The notes beneath the pieces are model-generated. The model worked only from the letters and a program-made list of their open reading frames with translations. It ran no database searches and was not told where the DNA came from. Below are positions 20,645-31,758 of a stretch of 64,000 nucleotides of DNA, in pieces; positions within the stretch are counted from its first letter, which is position 1, and every line of letters begins with the position of its first letter. The translations under genes were made by a program, and so were the position numbers. The stretch comes from Macrostomum hystrix (taxonomy: Eukaryota > Platyhelminthes > Macrostomidae): the NCBI GenBank assembly GCA_950097015.1, contig CATNEN010000003.1:1364001-1428000 (forward strand). Reading direction: 5' to 3'.

Positions 20645-22241
20645 ATGATCAACCTAATGCACTGGCCGAATGAGTGCATATCTGGCTTGACCATGGACGA
20701 GATTCGACTCCAGAGGGAGCTCTTCCAGCTGAACGACGTGGTGGAGAAGGAAATGTATGAAGATTTTGAATGTCCCACCCTGGACGAACTCTGTGCGTTA
20801 CTGCCAGACGACTCTACCGCGGATTTGGAGGCAATTGCAGCGCAGCAATACGAGGATACGAAGGTCGTGTCCACCGAGAGACAAGAGGTCGCTGCAGTCG
20901 AACGATTCAAGCAGTTCCTGACGACAAACGCATTTTTGCCTTTCGACATCGATTTGTGCAGTGAGGATGAACTGGCCTGCAAGCTGCGACTGTTTTACGC
21001 CACACTAAGAAAGGAAGACGGTTCTCTGTACGCTCCGACATCTCTGATTTGTGCGAGAGCTGGACTTTTCCGCTACTTTCGCAGGGTTAGGTCTCTGAAC
21101 ATAATCGAGAATGACAAGTTCCACGCAGCCAATCTGGCTTTGAAGGCGGTGGCGCGAATGTTTCTAAAGGCTGGTAGACGGATCAACCATTACGAGGCCA
21201 TCAGTGAGGAAGATGAGGGCAGGTTGGCGCAGTACTTTGACCGTGCGTCGCCGACGACCCTGTTGCACGAGGTATACTTTGTCCTCATCTACTTTTTCGG
21301 CCAGCGTGGGAGAGAATGGTTCCGTGGATTGGATTCGGACAGTCTGGTGTTCGAGGACAATGCCGACTGTGGCACTCTAGTCCGGCTTCGCACAGGGTTG
21401 CAGAAGAATCTGGGACGGGAACTCAATGCCGGAGCCATGAGTGACAACAGAGAGGCGGTGATCAAGGCCACTGGGACGACGCAATGTCCAGTGCAGGCAC
21501 TGCGGCTTTACCTCGAGAAGCGACGGGAGGCTCTGGGTGACGCTGAGACGGAAGGATCTCCGCTGCTTCTGACACCGAAGAAGTCCTCTGCAGCTGGGGG
21601 CCCATGGTACACGAAACAGCCAGTCGGGGTGAATACCGTTGGCGGAATGATGAAGACTATCTCAACGAAAGCTGCCCTGTCAAAGATCTACACGCCGCAC
21701 AATATTCGGCCAACTGTGATTGCGGACCTTCACCAGGCAGGATTCAGGCTGGAGCAAATTTGCAAAATTACTGGCCACAAGGAGGCAAAGACTGTGCAAC
21801 GGTGAGTACCCATATATGACGGGCTTTGCACTAACAAAGTGAACATGTCAACGTCATGAGTAACTACTTTCAATCGCACTTTAGGTACCTCACGCATGGG
21901 AAGCGGAAGGCAACGGACATGGGGAAGATGTCAGACGCTCTATCCGGATCGTTGTACGGGCGTCAACAGCGGGCGTGGTAGCAATTCCAGGGCCGCCGCC
22001 GCAGAGATCAGCTGAGCCCACCCCCGACGGTGTCATCCGGCATGTCAACTGTCATCTGACAGTTCCAGGGGTCACCGGCGCATCGACGCCGCATGCGCAG
22101 CAGTCCACGCTTCAGCTTCCCTCCAGTCAGGTGGTGCAGCAAGTTTGTGTGACAAGTTCGACCCCTGGCAACGCTGGAGCTCCAGCGCTGTCATTCCACT
22201 TTGGTGGACATTTTGAGAACTGCACATTCAACCTTAAGTGA
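20645..22241 (+). CDS. Crypton-like tyrosine recombinase 2 (split, 3' frameshift)
   Basis: Exon 1 (20645-21801, 386 codons) and exon 2 (from 21885) are joined by an 83-bp GT-AG intron that falls just before the catalytic tyrosine (R then YLTHGKRKA). Catalytic residues seen: FGQRGREWFRG, YTPHNIRPTVIADL (HxxR), ITGHKEAKTVQRY. Exon 2 meets a TAG at 21979. A second frame (21975-22241) continues with a proline/serine-rich tail ending HFENCTFNLK, which matches the NNCTFNS end of recombinase 3. A one-base shift or unseen splice therefore separates them. It is about 35-40 percent similar to recombinase 3 by eye. Confidence 0.75.
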
Positions 22242-22375
22242 GCTGCCTGAGTTCTAATAAGAGCACGAGTAAGTGACATTTCTACTTGACAATGCCACAC
22301 ACGGTCATCTGGAGTATGCCGTGCAAACTGCTATGAAAATGTTGTCGCCGTTAATATTTCGTAAACACCAACAAC

Positions 22376-23721
22376 CACAGATTCTATATTACTGTGCTAT
22401 AACCTGCTGCTTATCGGTTCTTACGCAAGCAATCAGGCCTTCTGCTTCCATCCGAAACAGTTCTGAAGCGCAGAATTCGATTATTTTTTTCGGATACCGG
22501 AGTCTGCAGCTTCACCATTGCTGAACTGAAGACCTACTTTTCACGAAAGTCCAGGGAGGAGAAGATCGCTACGCTCTGCCTGGACGGAATGCGCATCTCT
22601 CCATCAGTCAGGTTTGACAATAATAGCGATGCAATTATTGGACTGGCTTCAGGATTCGAGGCGTTGGAAAATGCAAAGCCGGTGAATCAGGCCATTGTTG
22701 CACAACTGCGAGGCATCGCGGCCCCGTGGAAACAGCCCATCGCCTGCTAATTAGTCAACCATGGCCAAAAACAACCGGAATTCAAGGCTGCCATCAACGA
22801 ATGCCTGAAGGCCGCCAATGAAGCAGAAATTTGTGTGAAGGCAGTGGTGACTGATCAAGAGCCTACACAGTGGGCTTACATCAAGAAGACGGTCTCCTTG
22901 CCGCAGCCAAGCTTCCCACATCCATCTACAGGCGAGCCCGTGTACTTCATACTGGACGTTCCTCACTGCTTGAAAAATACGAGAAACTGCCTACTTAAGC
23001 ACGACATCGAGTATGGTGGCAACAAGCGGGCTACCTGGCGACACCTGCGTGAATTCTACGAGTCTGAGCGCAGACGAGAGCTGAAGCTGGCGGTAAAACT
23101 GACAGATGCGCATTTCTGTCCCGGTATCGCGCAGAAAATGAAAGTCTCGCTGGCGGCGCAGGTTTTCAGCCATTCCGTTGCGAGCGGCATGCGAGTTCTG
23201 GTTGATCATGATCGAATGGAGAAGTCCGCTCTGCAGACAGCTGAGTTTGTGGAGAAAGTAAACGAGATGTTTGACATTCTCAACTCTGCTAGTTTATTCG
23301 GCAAGCATGGAAAAGGTGCAGTTACCGAAGAGTCCGCTGAGATGGTACTGAGCCAGCTGTCAGCAGCGCAAGAATTCATTTTGACATGGCGATTCTCGCC
23401 TGTGTGTTTGCTTGTCATGCTTATCTGTCATGCTTGCCTGTCATACTTGCTTGTTTAATCACCATGTTATCCTTATTTGTTTTTATTGTTCCGCGCATTC
23501 AAGAAATATTCGGCTCAGAAATTTGTTACTCGCGTTTTCTCCAATTAAAAGTCATTTCTCAATATTGGCTCGCCTATAGCGTTAAAGGCAAATAACATAG
23601 TTTCCTAAAAAGATATATCAATGCGGCAGTATTTAACTCGCGTCTGTGGCAAAAACACTGGGTTTTCGATGAACGAACGATTTCTCTTGGAGTGACCAAT
23701 CTAGGTAATATAGAATCTGTG
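22376..23721. mobile_element. P-superfamily transposon derivative, 1346 bp, with 8-bp target duplication
   Basis: TIRs CACAGATTCTATATTAC (22376-22392) and GTAATATAGAATCTGTG (23705-23721) are perfect inverted repeats. The flanks carry CCAACAAC at 22368-22375 and 23722-23729. An 8-bp duplication is the rule for P elements. It is much shorter than typical autonomous P elements, so it is an internally deleted copy. Confidence 0.92.
22497..23394 (+). pseudogene. P-element/THAP9-like transposase fragment
   Basis: One frame reads CLDGMRISPSVRFDN, GIAAPWKQPIAC, an in-frame TAA at 22748-22750, then AVVTDQEPTQ, FILDVPHCLKNTRNCLL, KLTDAHFCPG, KMKVSLAAQVFSHSVA and VNEMFDILNS. This order matches the central catalytic part of P-type transposases, including the DxPHxxKxxRN motif. 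The N-terminal THAP domain and the C-terminal part are missing, and the stop breaks the frame. It lies inside the TIR-bounded element at 22376-23721, which supports the superfamily call. After 23394 the sequence becomes low-complexity CTTGTCATGCTTATCTG-type repeats. Confidence 0.85.
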
Positions 23722-23984
23722 CCAACAACAATCCCCTTGTTGTACCGTTAATTCTTACTACGTTTTGAGCTCAAATAAATGCACTCTAAGTTTGCGTGCT
23801 GATAACGGTCATTGACGCACGCATTTTAGGCCGTTGATGCACGCTGTCTATGGTAAAATCTAGCATTGACGTGGCACGCTGAGACTGCCTATCGTTTGAT
23901 AATGCGTTTTGTTCACACTGCCCACGCTTTGTTTAATGTGTTCGGACCATAGACGACTGCTTTCTCACACAGTGACAAGTCATT

Positions 23985-24225
23985 GGCATATAACCAAGTG
24001 TGCGTAAACGTCTCAAGCTCGTGTATAGTTTATGGCCCAAAGGCCATCAAAGAAATAGATTGAAGTGTGCAGTAAATTCCGCAACTGTGCGGTAAATGAT
24101 ACTCCACTTGATCTCCGTGCCATCCCTCTTCTGAGCTACTATGCAGTAAATCCCAGACGGGTATTGTCTATGGGCCGAAGGAGCTGGTCTTGCGCACACA
24201 CACTTGGTCATAAATCAATGCACTT
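23985..24225. mobile_element. Short TIR element, copy 2
   Basis: Near-identical to 9457-9701 (ACCAAGTGTGCG ends, AAATTCCGCAACTGTGCGG interior). It is followed by a single damaged arm of the 9702 hairpin (GCGTAAATAGTCTTTGC). GTCTATGG at 24166. Confidence 0.75.
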
Positions 24226-24834
24226 ATGCTAGGCTTCCGAGTGCGTAAATAGTCTTTGCACGAGTGCGCGCAGCGCACTTATCTGTCATGCTACCATTTA
24301 AGATAAATAAATCTATTTTTTGCCATAAATCTACCAATAAATCTACCATTTAAAACACGAACTAGCGAGATCGTGTAGCCTTGTCTGTCATTGTATCACG
24401 CTGGCGCGTGTTAGATGCACGATTTACTGTGCGTCTAATGTAGTTGTCTATGGCAATTTTCTATCTGAGTAAAAACAACAAGCGTGCGTCTAACGCGTGT
24501 AATGCACGGAAAGTGAGTATATTTTAATAAGTATACTTCTGCTACAAGTACAACGAACGAACAACATGGAATTGTGTAAACAAGGTAGACTGTGTAGACG
24601 CCTGACCCAAGTGATTTCCATTTTAAGTCATCGAAAATGCTTTACATCGCTTATTGTGTATTCACATCGTGGACCCCCCGTCCTTTCGGTCCCTACACAG
24701 GCTTTTGTAAATCCCGATTACAGTTACAGTAACAGGAACGGTTAGCAGGTGCACAGACAGGGAAAGCGAATAAAGATGAAGGCGTTCTGCATGTGGAAGT
24801 TCATTGTGGGAAAAGTTCATTGCTATTACTCACT

Positions 24835-26244
24835 CTAAGAATTGAACGTGCAGTTGTTGACAGTGTTGTAGAAGTTGTAAACCACAGTTGGCTTCTTCTT
24901 GGCGTCATCACTTGGCGTCCCACCAGCAACGTCCGACGTGTCAGAAATAATCAGTGACTGGCTCATGACGGTAGAAGAGTCTTTCATAATCACGTCTTGC
25001 ATGGAATCATCCTTGTGTAGTGCAGAAGCCAAGCTGACCGACATGTCTCGCATTTCACCGTCCCTTCTGGAGCCAAAGCGTAAGTAGCGTTCTACAGTTC
25101 GCGTCTGCTTATGGCCAGTCACTTTGCAGATATCAGACACACTGTAACCTGCGTTAGATAGCTCCTTTATTACCGTGGATCGAATGCAGTGCGCAGTGTA
25201 TGACTTTGATAAATTCGCCTTCTTTGAAATGACGGTCATCAGCTGGCCCAAGGGATTCACACCAATTGCCTTGTTCGGGCAGTACCATGCTCCATTTGCC
25301 CAACCAGTCTTTTTCGGCAGTAAGAAGAAAGGATATCTTTTCACCGTCTCCGAACTGCTTGATGGAATGGATTGCTCACGCTGAGCTAAATAGAGCTTCA
25401 TAGCTTCCACAGGGCAGCGGCTTCTGTCTGGCAACGCACTCATAACAGCTTGCTTGACATCGTCACACGAGTTCCTGGAGAGTTCTTTGCCAACATTCTT
25501 TACTGTTCCAGCAACAAAGCGCACCACTTCAATCCCATCGGAATCCGTCTCGAATCGAAAGGAATCATCGCTCAGTGAACGGATCCACTCGCGACCTCTG
25601 TTTCCAAAGTAGAAAATAATGTTGTAGTGCACTTCATGAAGTAGCACCTCTGGAGATTTCCGATCGAAGTAGTCAGACAGCCTCTTCAGATCAACAGGCT
25701 CGATCGATTGAAAGTGTCGGGCGCGTCCGCCTCGGGCAATGAAGATTCTGCCCATTGACTTCAGTGTCGTATTGGAAGCATAGAATGCGTCGTCAGTTAG
25801 AATATTGATTCGCCTTGTCGACATGAAATGCCGGTAGAGCGCAGCTCGGATGCAAATCAACGTGGCTGGAGCAAAGTATTCGCCATTCCTCTTGCGAAGT
25901 GGCGAAGAAGTCGCCAAATCACGCTGAACTGACGGATGGTTCTCCATGAAGCTCTGCAACTTACCGACATAATATTCGGTAGCCTTTGTCACACTCTTAC
26001 TAGCAGCGGTGTCCTCGATTTCGGAAACGAGCTGTTCCAATTCAAGTAGTTCAGCTTCTTCGTCAGGTATCTTCTTGAAAAGTGCCTCCAGAAGATCCTC
26101 CTCTTCTCGATCAATCGCCGACTCCGGTAGATTATCAGGCTCGTTCAGGATGTCGTCAATCTCATTGGTGGACAAGCCGGAAATCATTTCGTTCGGAAAT
26201 TTGCTCAGATTCAGAAGTCTGACTTTAGTTGGTGGCTCAGCCAT
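24835..26244 (-). CDS. Crypton-like tyrosine recombinase 3, intact
   Basis: Uninterrupted 469-residue ORF. The N-terminus (FPNEMISGLSTNEIDDI) matches WPNECISGLTMDEIRL of recombinase 2. The core-binding region has YFAPATLICIRAALYRHF. Catalytic motifs: FGNRGREWIRSL, YTAHCIRSTVIKEL (HxxR), KVTGHKQTRTVERYLRFG with the presumed nucleophile Tyr. The C-terminus ends YNFYNTVNNCTFNS. All expected catalytic residues are present and the frame is open, so it may be active or domesticated. GTCTATGG sits on both sides, at 24446 and 26331, in the same orientation. No TIRs are seen, as expected for Cryptons. Confidence 0.82.
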   Translation of the reverse strand: MAEPPTKVRLLNLSKFPNEMISGLSTNEIDDILNEPDNLPESAIDREEEDLLEALFKKIPDEEAELLELEQLVSEIEDTAASKSVTKATEYYVGKLQSFMENHPSVQRDLATSSPLRKRNGEYFAPATLICIRAALYRHFMSTRRINILTDDAFYASNTTLKSMGRIFIARGGRARHFQSIEPVDLKRLSDYFDRKSPEVLLHEVHYNIIFYFGNRGREWIRSLSDDSFRFETDSDGIEVVRFVAGTVKNVGKELSRNSCDDVKQAVMSALPDRSRCPVEAMKLYLAQREQSIPSSSSETVKRYPFFLLPKKTGWANGAWYCPNKAIGVNPLGQLMTVISKKANLSKSYTAHCIRSTVIKELSNAGYSVSDICKVTGHKQTRTVERYLRFGSRRDGEMRDMSVSLASALHKDDSMQDVIMKDSSTVMSQSLIISDTSDVAGGTPSDDAKKKPTVVYNFYNTVNNCTFNS

Positions 26245-26412
26245 ATTCTCTCACAAGTGATTTTAATTTAACAGCTTCTTATTCCCTTCTTCGTAACACT
26301 CAATCAACTTGCGTGCCTTTCACGCATTTTGTCTATGGTTAAGACAAAGTCTAACTGAGCGTGCATCTAACGCGCCATCTAAAGTAGTAAGCCAACGTAA
26401 TACAATGCAACT

Positions 26413-26489
26413 CATACATCGATTTTTTGTGCTTAAATGGTCTATGGCACTCGTGCATCGACCATTTAAGCACGCAAAATCGATGTATG
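26413..26489. repeat. Hairpin element with GTCTATGGCACTCGTG loop
   Basis: CATACATCGATTTT and TGTGCTTAAATGGTC form the left arm, repeated inverted on the right; the loop is TATGGCACTCGTGCATC. The stem is unrelated to the 9702 hairpin but the loop word is the same. Confidence 0.8.
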
Positions 26490-26600
26490 AATCCTACATT
26501 GGTTGGCTTTCAATCAGCTGCGCTTCGATTAGCAAGAATTCAAAGACTTCTGCTCTACAGCGAAAACTCTTGTCCAGACTCTTCGTTTAAGACGACAATT

Positions 26601-28423
26601 ATGGTAAGTTGATGAAAAATTTCTGATAGATTTTATACAATTGTGCGAACTGTAAGACTGTGAATTCATAATTTAGAATTGGCTTTCGGTAGTAAAGCCA
26701 ATTACGCTGCAGAAGTTGAAAATGAGGGCGAATTCCTATTTGGAAGTGGACATTACAGCAATGTTCACTTCGAAACTAGTAAATCTACGAAGATTTTTTC
26801 ATTTCAGCGGACTTTTCTGCTTGGGATCCTGACTTGGACATTGTGCTGTTGTGCTGTGTAAGTGTTATTCAATGTTAGTTCAATTACCATCAACAAATAA
26901 TTCAAGTTATGCATGAAGCTGCACAAATCTCGATTTTTGTTTTCGTTCAGTGACGTCGGACAACTTCACAGATTAAAATAGCATGATCCTTAATTTTCTA
27001 GTTTGCTTCGACGTCGTCACTGCTACATTCCAGAAACTCTTTTTCCTTTCTCTAAACAAATATTATTCTCAAAAATAGGTGATGCCCATTTGGCATTTGC
27101 AGGTCCGAGGCCGCCAACCACTACTGCGTGAACAGGCTCATAGTGACAATAGATATTGACTCATTCTACCACCGAGACGAGACTCTGGTGCCGAGAGTTG
27201 TTGATGAACCGCTCGACAGTCGGGATCAGGCCAAGAGCTGCAGGTGGACGATCGGGTTCAAGGGGATCAGCGAGCTGACTCAACTCATTCTCATTGGCAG
27301 CGGCCCAATTGAAATCCAATCCACCGAAAACGGATCGACGGCATCGCAGCTCACGGTGACCTCAACAACTGGCGTTGAATTTAACGTGACCGCAGGATTG
27401 GTGCAGACCATATTTCTGCGATCCGGGTGATCTGCTTGTCCTGCATCTTGCACTCGATTAATAGTTGCACAGATTTGTGAAAAGCTTTGAGTTTGAGCAG
27501 TTCTAGCAATTGAAGCCTTTTGTTTTCACACCTAGGGACTTCCTGGTTGTTGAAGCCAGCTGGGATCCAAAGCGCCGGGCGTCCTGCCAGGTCAGCCTGA
27601 GAATCGTTCTTCCCATTAAGGGGCACTGCACTAAAGATATGCTCAGCTTCCGAGGCACCTGTTACTATGTGAGTGAGACGAGGCAGGACCTGACTGGAGC
27701 TTTGTCAAGTTTCAGAGGCAACGCTCAGCTCGCCAGCTTCAGCAATCTCACGGAGATCAGGGCATTGATTGACGCTAGTAAGAAAAATCAATGAGATGAT
27801 AGAAAAGCTATAAAAGTATTGAACTCTGCTTACATTATCTTTAACTTCAGATAACGGCAAATCAACCGTTTATCCCTACAAGCGGCCTCTGATTCTGAAT
27901 TGGCCCGTCCGTATTGGCTTGTTCCGCAGCCCAGCTAATAATTCGTTACTATCCGTGGTCAGAACTGCTGGTCGTTGTGAGCAGTTTAGAGTGTCAACCG
28001 GACCGGAAGTTGAGTAAGTCCATCTAACTCCCTAAATTTAGTCTATGTCATTCTAGGATAATCCCATGGCAACTTAAACACTGACTGAACCCACATTTCA
28101 GAGTGCTTGATAGCGGTACTGGCCCATGTGGAGCAATGATTAACCTGACAGAGTCAGGGAAACCAGTGATTGAATTTAGCACCTGTTCGAAGCTGGTTAG
28201 GTCCCTGCTGAGCTTCCCAGAGACTGGGAGCTCTGAGCAGTGCAGTAAAGCTTATCTTGCTCTGGCCAAGGTTCCACATCTCATAAGGAATCTATCAAAG
28301 ACGACTGAATCGGATATTGGGACACATCAGACGAGATCCAGCGGTTCCACCAAATTATATACTACCGCCTTGTCAATCGCTGCCTCCTGTGTAACTGTTT
28401 TAACCGTTGCTGCCGTTTTTTAG
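26601..28423 (+). CDS. C2: lectin-like family member with probable GPI anchor
   Basis: Exons 26601-26603, 26808-26857, 27103-27426, 27536-27777, 27851-28013 and 28102-28423 join in phase to give 367 residues. The first coding exon is only the start codon, followed at once by GTAAGT; exon 2 encodes the signal peptide (RTFLLGILTWTLCCCA). The N-terminal module has NHYCVNRLIV, DSFYHRDET, CRWTIG. The CTLD has HCTKDMLSFRGTCYYV, NAQLASFSNLTEI, RIGLFRSP, GPCGAM and FSTCSKLVRSLLSF. The protein ends with a hydrophobic stretch (ALSIAASCVTVLTVAAVF) right at the stop, preceded by small residues. That fits a GPI-anchor signal, unlike its neighbours, which have cytoplasmic tails. Confidence 0.8.
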
Positions 28424-29390
28424 TAAATTTATTTCCGTTTTTTGATATTTCTACTGTTAGTAGTCTGATAGCACTGCCCTTATAAAAACAAGCTAAATAT
28501 TTTACAAAAGAAACAATCAAAATTCATGAAAAGTACCACTCTAGTCTACTAGGATGTTTATATGATTGAAAGGTGTCTAACTCCTCAGAAAAAAATCGCT
28601 ACCTTTAACATATAACAGTGTTTTACTAATATTTAATTGGAGATATTCCGTTTGAAATACTATTTTTAATGTAAATCAATAAATTGACTTATATAAAGCA
28701 GTGAATTTGGTATTCTAAGAAATAACTGAAATATCCCATCAGTTCGAGTTTGCAGAAAGCATAAATAAATTTTCACCACTGGGCCTGTAACACAAGTATA
28801 CTATAAATATGCTTGGTATGTACTTGGTTGACTTTTAAGGTATACGAGTGTAATAGGCTAGTTTAAATTCGCGCTTAAAATATGCTATACGTATACCAAT
28901 AATATTAGACCCATTTCGATTTGTTTAAATTACGTAAATATACTGAGTATACACCCAGCAAAGTAGGAAATGTTACTATAAATATAGACCAAATTCACTA
29001 GAGAAAATTAACCGTTTCAAAGCTTATTATAGAAACAATTGAAATCTCCTCGTAAGCGATCTCAAAAAGGCTTACTTATTTCTTAAGTAAAGTAAGTTCC
29101 GTGAACAAGCCGATCCGGGAAAAGCCCGAGAACAGACTAGCCAGAACAGAAGAGTCTGAACCATCTGACTTCACCTGATAGCAGTCTCCAGAACTGCCTA
29201 GATATAAGATCTAGAATTCTTCTGGCAGATGGCCAGAGCTATCGTGGTAAAGCCACGCTACCCAACTATCAGTAGTTTGTATCAGTCCACCCAAAAAGGG
29301 GTGCGGAATAATGATTGTACGAGCGTATAAGTCTCTGTGGGTGACTGGAAGTAATAAGTAAGCAAGTTAAAATAGACAGTTACACTATGA
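28424..29390. other. C2 3' flank
   Basis: AT-rich intergenic DNA. No gene or clear repeat is recognised. Confidence 0.5.
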
Positions 29391-29394
29391 GGAG

Positions 29395-29672
29395 GATTTG
29401 TATTATCAGGAGAGTGCAAATTTTGCGAGGAGGCAATTCTGCCCATTTCGCTGACTCCTGAGCACACACACAGACTGTACGCAGGCATACGCTCACACAG
29501 GTGTGTATATCTGCCCTGACTTTCTCATCGTCAGGCAGTGTACATTTCACTGTACCTTCGAGGTTGGCCCTCAAGGGCGTAAATTGCACGACAAGCCCCC
29601 AAGCCTTCTCTTCGCGGCTGCGCCCCAAATAAATAAGGCCTCGCCGTGGAATCGAACTTATAGGGACCGTAG
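29395..29672 (-). mobile_element. SINE-1 copy, inverted
   Basis: GCGAGGAGGCAATTCTGCCC, CTCATCGTCAGGCAGTGT, GGCCTCGCCGTGGAATCGAA: the SINE-1 body and B-box region on the minus strand. The head end is partly decayed. Confidence 0.8.
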
Positions 29673-29944
29673 TGCATTAGAAGCATTAGAAACACATTTA
29701 CATTAGAAACATCCCAATTCGATCAAGAGCAACACTTTACATTAGATTACTTAGAATTAATGTACTTGCAAGTAAGTCAACATAAGAAACATCGTATGCT
29801 TGGTAAGTCGGTAAAATTTTACACGCTACCCACTTTGAAAACTTTAAAAGTCAATCATGTAATGAAAGTAAACATCGTTGACTGAATTGGTAAGTTTAGC
29901 TTGTTTGTTTTCTAGGATAACGCTTTGCCACAGGGATATTTTTC

Positions 29945-30470
29945 AGACGGTGACACCACTGGCGAATGTCTTGTTTGCAAGGAACAGAAGGGTATGAAGA
30001 CCAACAATCGTGGACTGCATGAGGACTGAGGACTGAAGGTGAGTATCTATCATGTGCTGAGGATCTATCATACTCATGCGGATGAGCGCTGCGCTGTGTA
30101 CAGTGCGTTTGTGGCTATGCGTCTAGCTAATTTTAAAGTCGCCAATCTGTTTCTATCGTGTTTTCGTGACTGTGACTGTTCCCCAAGCTGGAGAATGGCA
30201 CCAGAATGCCGCAATCGGACGCCATACAATGGACGGCATCGTCAAGGAATTACTCAAGGAGCTGGCAAACGGTACACTAACCAGTCACTATATGGAAAAC
30301 CTGTGCAGCTACGCTACACCAAGCTGGTTTTGAACGAGCTGATATCGCTCGCGTGACTGGCCACTCAAGCTCAGCTGGGGAAAAGTACATACATCTAGAT
30401 CGTGATGACCAGCAGCGCATCTCCAAAGCGTGGCAAATTATGCCGGTTGACGGTGCGAATTCTGGCTTGT
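29945..30470 (+). pseudogene. Crypton-like recombinase relic related to recombinase 1
   Basis: TTGECLVCKEQ and KTNNRGL match TVGECLLFTEQ and KTNNRGL of recombinase 1. Further on, RYTNQSL and then RVTGHSSSAGEKYIHLD match FTNQSL and RVTGHSSSAIERYIRLD. The pieces lie in different frames with stops. This shows that the recombinase 1 family has more than one copy. Confidence 0.8.
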
Positions 30471-30486
30471 CACCGGGGTCCAGATA

Positions 30487-31190
30487 TTCAAACCGTCCCA
30501 GCATTGTCTGTTCTGAGGCTGCTCCTGCCGCTACGACTACAAGTACAAGTACTACTACTACTAGCGGGCTGATCGTCCCTGGCCGCGCCTGCGCAGTCCC
30601 TGCGAGGTCCACAGCAGGAAATCCTGCAGCGGCTCTGGGAGTAGGCCTTGGCCCGGATGACATGCCCGGCCAGCCGCAGGCGCCGCTGACTCAGAGGACA
30701 GAAGGCCGCGTCAGGCACGCACGCTGGTATAGGGACTCGGTTGTCTCGCTACCAGGGCCGCGTCGGGCGCCGAAAGCGGCGCAAACTAGGGCCGCATGCG
30801 CCGCGTCGAGCAGCACCTCGAGCGTCCCGGTCAGCGTCCAGCATTGTACAACAGGGCGGTATCGACAACCGCCTGGAACAGCTGGGACCTGGCGCCGTTC
30901 GACAGGGCCTCGGAGAGCAGCACCGCCAGCACAGAACGGAAGGCGGCCCAGGCCTCGCCGCGCCGTCTCGCCAGGTCGTCGACCACGTCAGGCACCAGTC
31001 CGCCGAGGTAGACGAACTGACGGCACTTCGTCACTGTCTCGTATTTGAATCTCGGCAGGTAGGTTATGCGGCACCGTCAGCACCTCGGTCTTCCTGGCGT
31101 TCCTTCCTACACTCTGACTACTACTAGTACTACTACTGCCACTACCCATTCGGAGGTGGCTCAGAACAATCTCAACACGCGAATGAAGCA
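30487..31190 (-). pseudogene. LINE reverse transcriptase C-terminal fragment
   Basis: Minus-strand frames give KTEVLTVPHNLPAEIQIRD, FVYLGGLVPDVVDDLARRR, LFQAVVDTALLYNAGRDA and RRLRLAGHVIRAK. These are the post-catalytic motifs of non-LTR reverse transcriptases (YLG ... LLYG ... RLRWxGHVxR). Frameshifts break the ORF. The catalytic core is absent here; a separate fragment at 35975-37355 holds it. Confidence 0.8.
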
Positions 31191-31199
31191 TAAAACAGG

Positions 31200-31750
31200 T
31201 TCCAACTACTGGTGACTGTTTATTTCATAGCATCACAAATAGATCAATTATAGGTATTTTCCGTGCTCTTAGATTGAAGGAGGTGACTGACGGTAGCATC
31301 TGTTTTCCATCACTGCAACTTCGTGCATCAAAATATTTGTATATATTTGAAAGACAATTTTCTCCAGCAACATATCTAGACATTTTTATACAATTCTAGC
31401 AACTGAGCCACATGTTACTCTGCAAACTGAAAATTATCTCATCGTCCAATCAAATCCGTTGTTTGCGCCAACCCACGAACCTGGTGTGTAGGAAGGTTCA
31501 AATCCTGGCTGTCAGTTGTCTTACAAAGCCACGATCTTAACTTAACGCTCACAGGATTAATATTCGCAAAAATACTTTGTACGCACAACACTAACCTGTG
31601 TAACGGAAGTTCTGTTTAAGCGCTGTTATTAAAGTATGTAATTGGGAAAACATCAATGCCACAGTCGCATAGACCCATCCATCCCGTAGTGGCTTAAATT
31701 ATCGGATTGGAGTAAAATAATCTTCTTAGAGATAGGGATAGAGATAGAAT
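31200..31750. other. Gene B 5' flank
   Basis: No gene is seen. The promoter of gene B presumably lies here. A GATAGGGATAGAGATAGA run immediately precedes the start codon. Confidence 0.5.
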
Positions 31751-31758
31751 TAAGAAAT

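Noticed and set aside
26679-26861. 60-residue ORF upstream of C2 as the true N-terminus
   Set aside because: Its listed start is TTG and an AG acceptor lies inside; the ATG exon at 26601 plus the exon at 26808 gives a clean signal peptide, as in C4.
30353-31048. 231-residue plus-strand ORF
   Set aside because: Mostly the antisense of LINE reverse transcriptase sequence; only its first ~40 residues are meaningful, as part of the Crypton relic.
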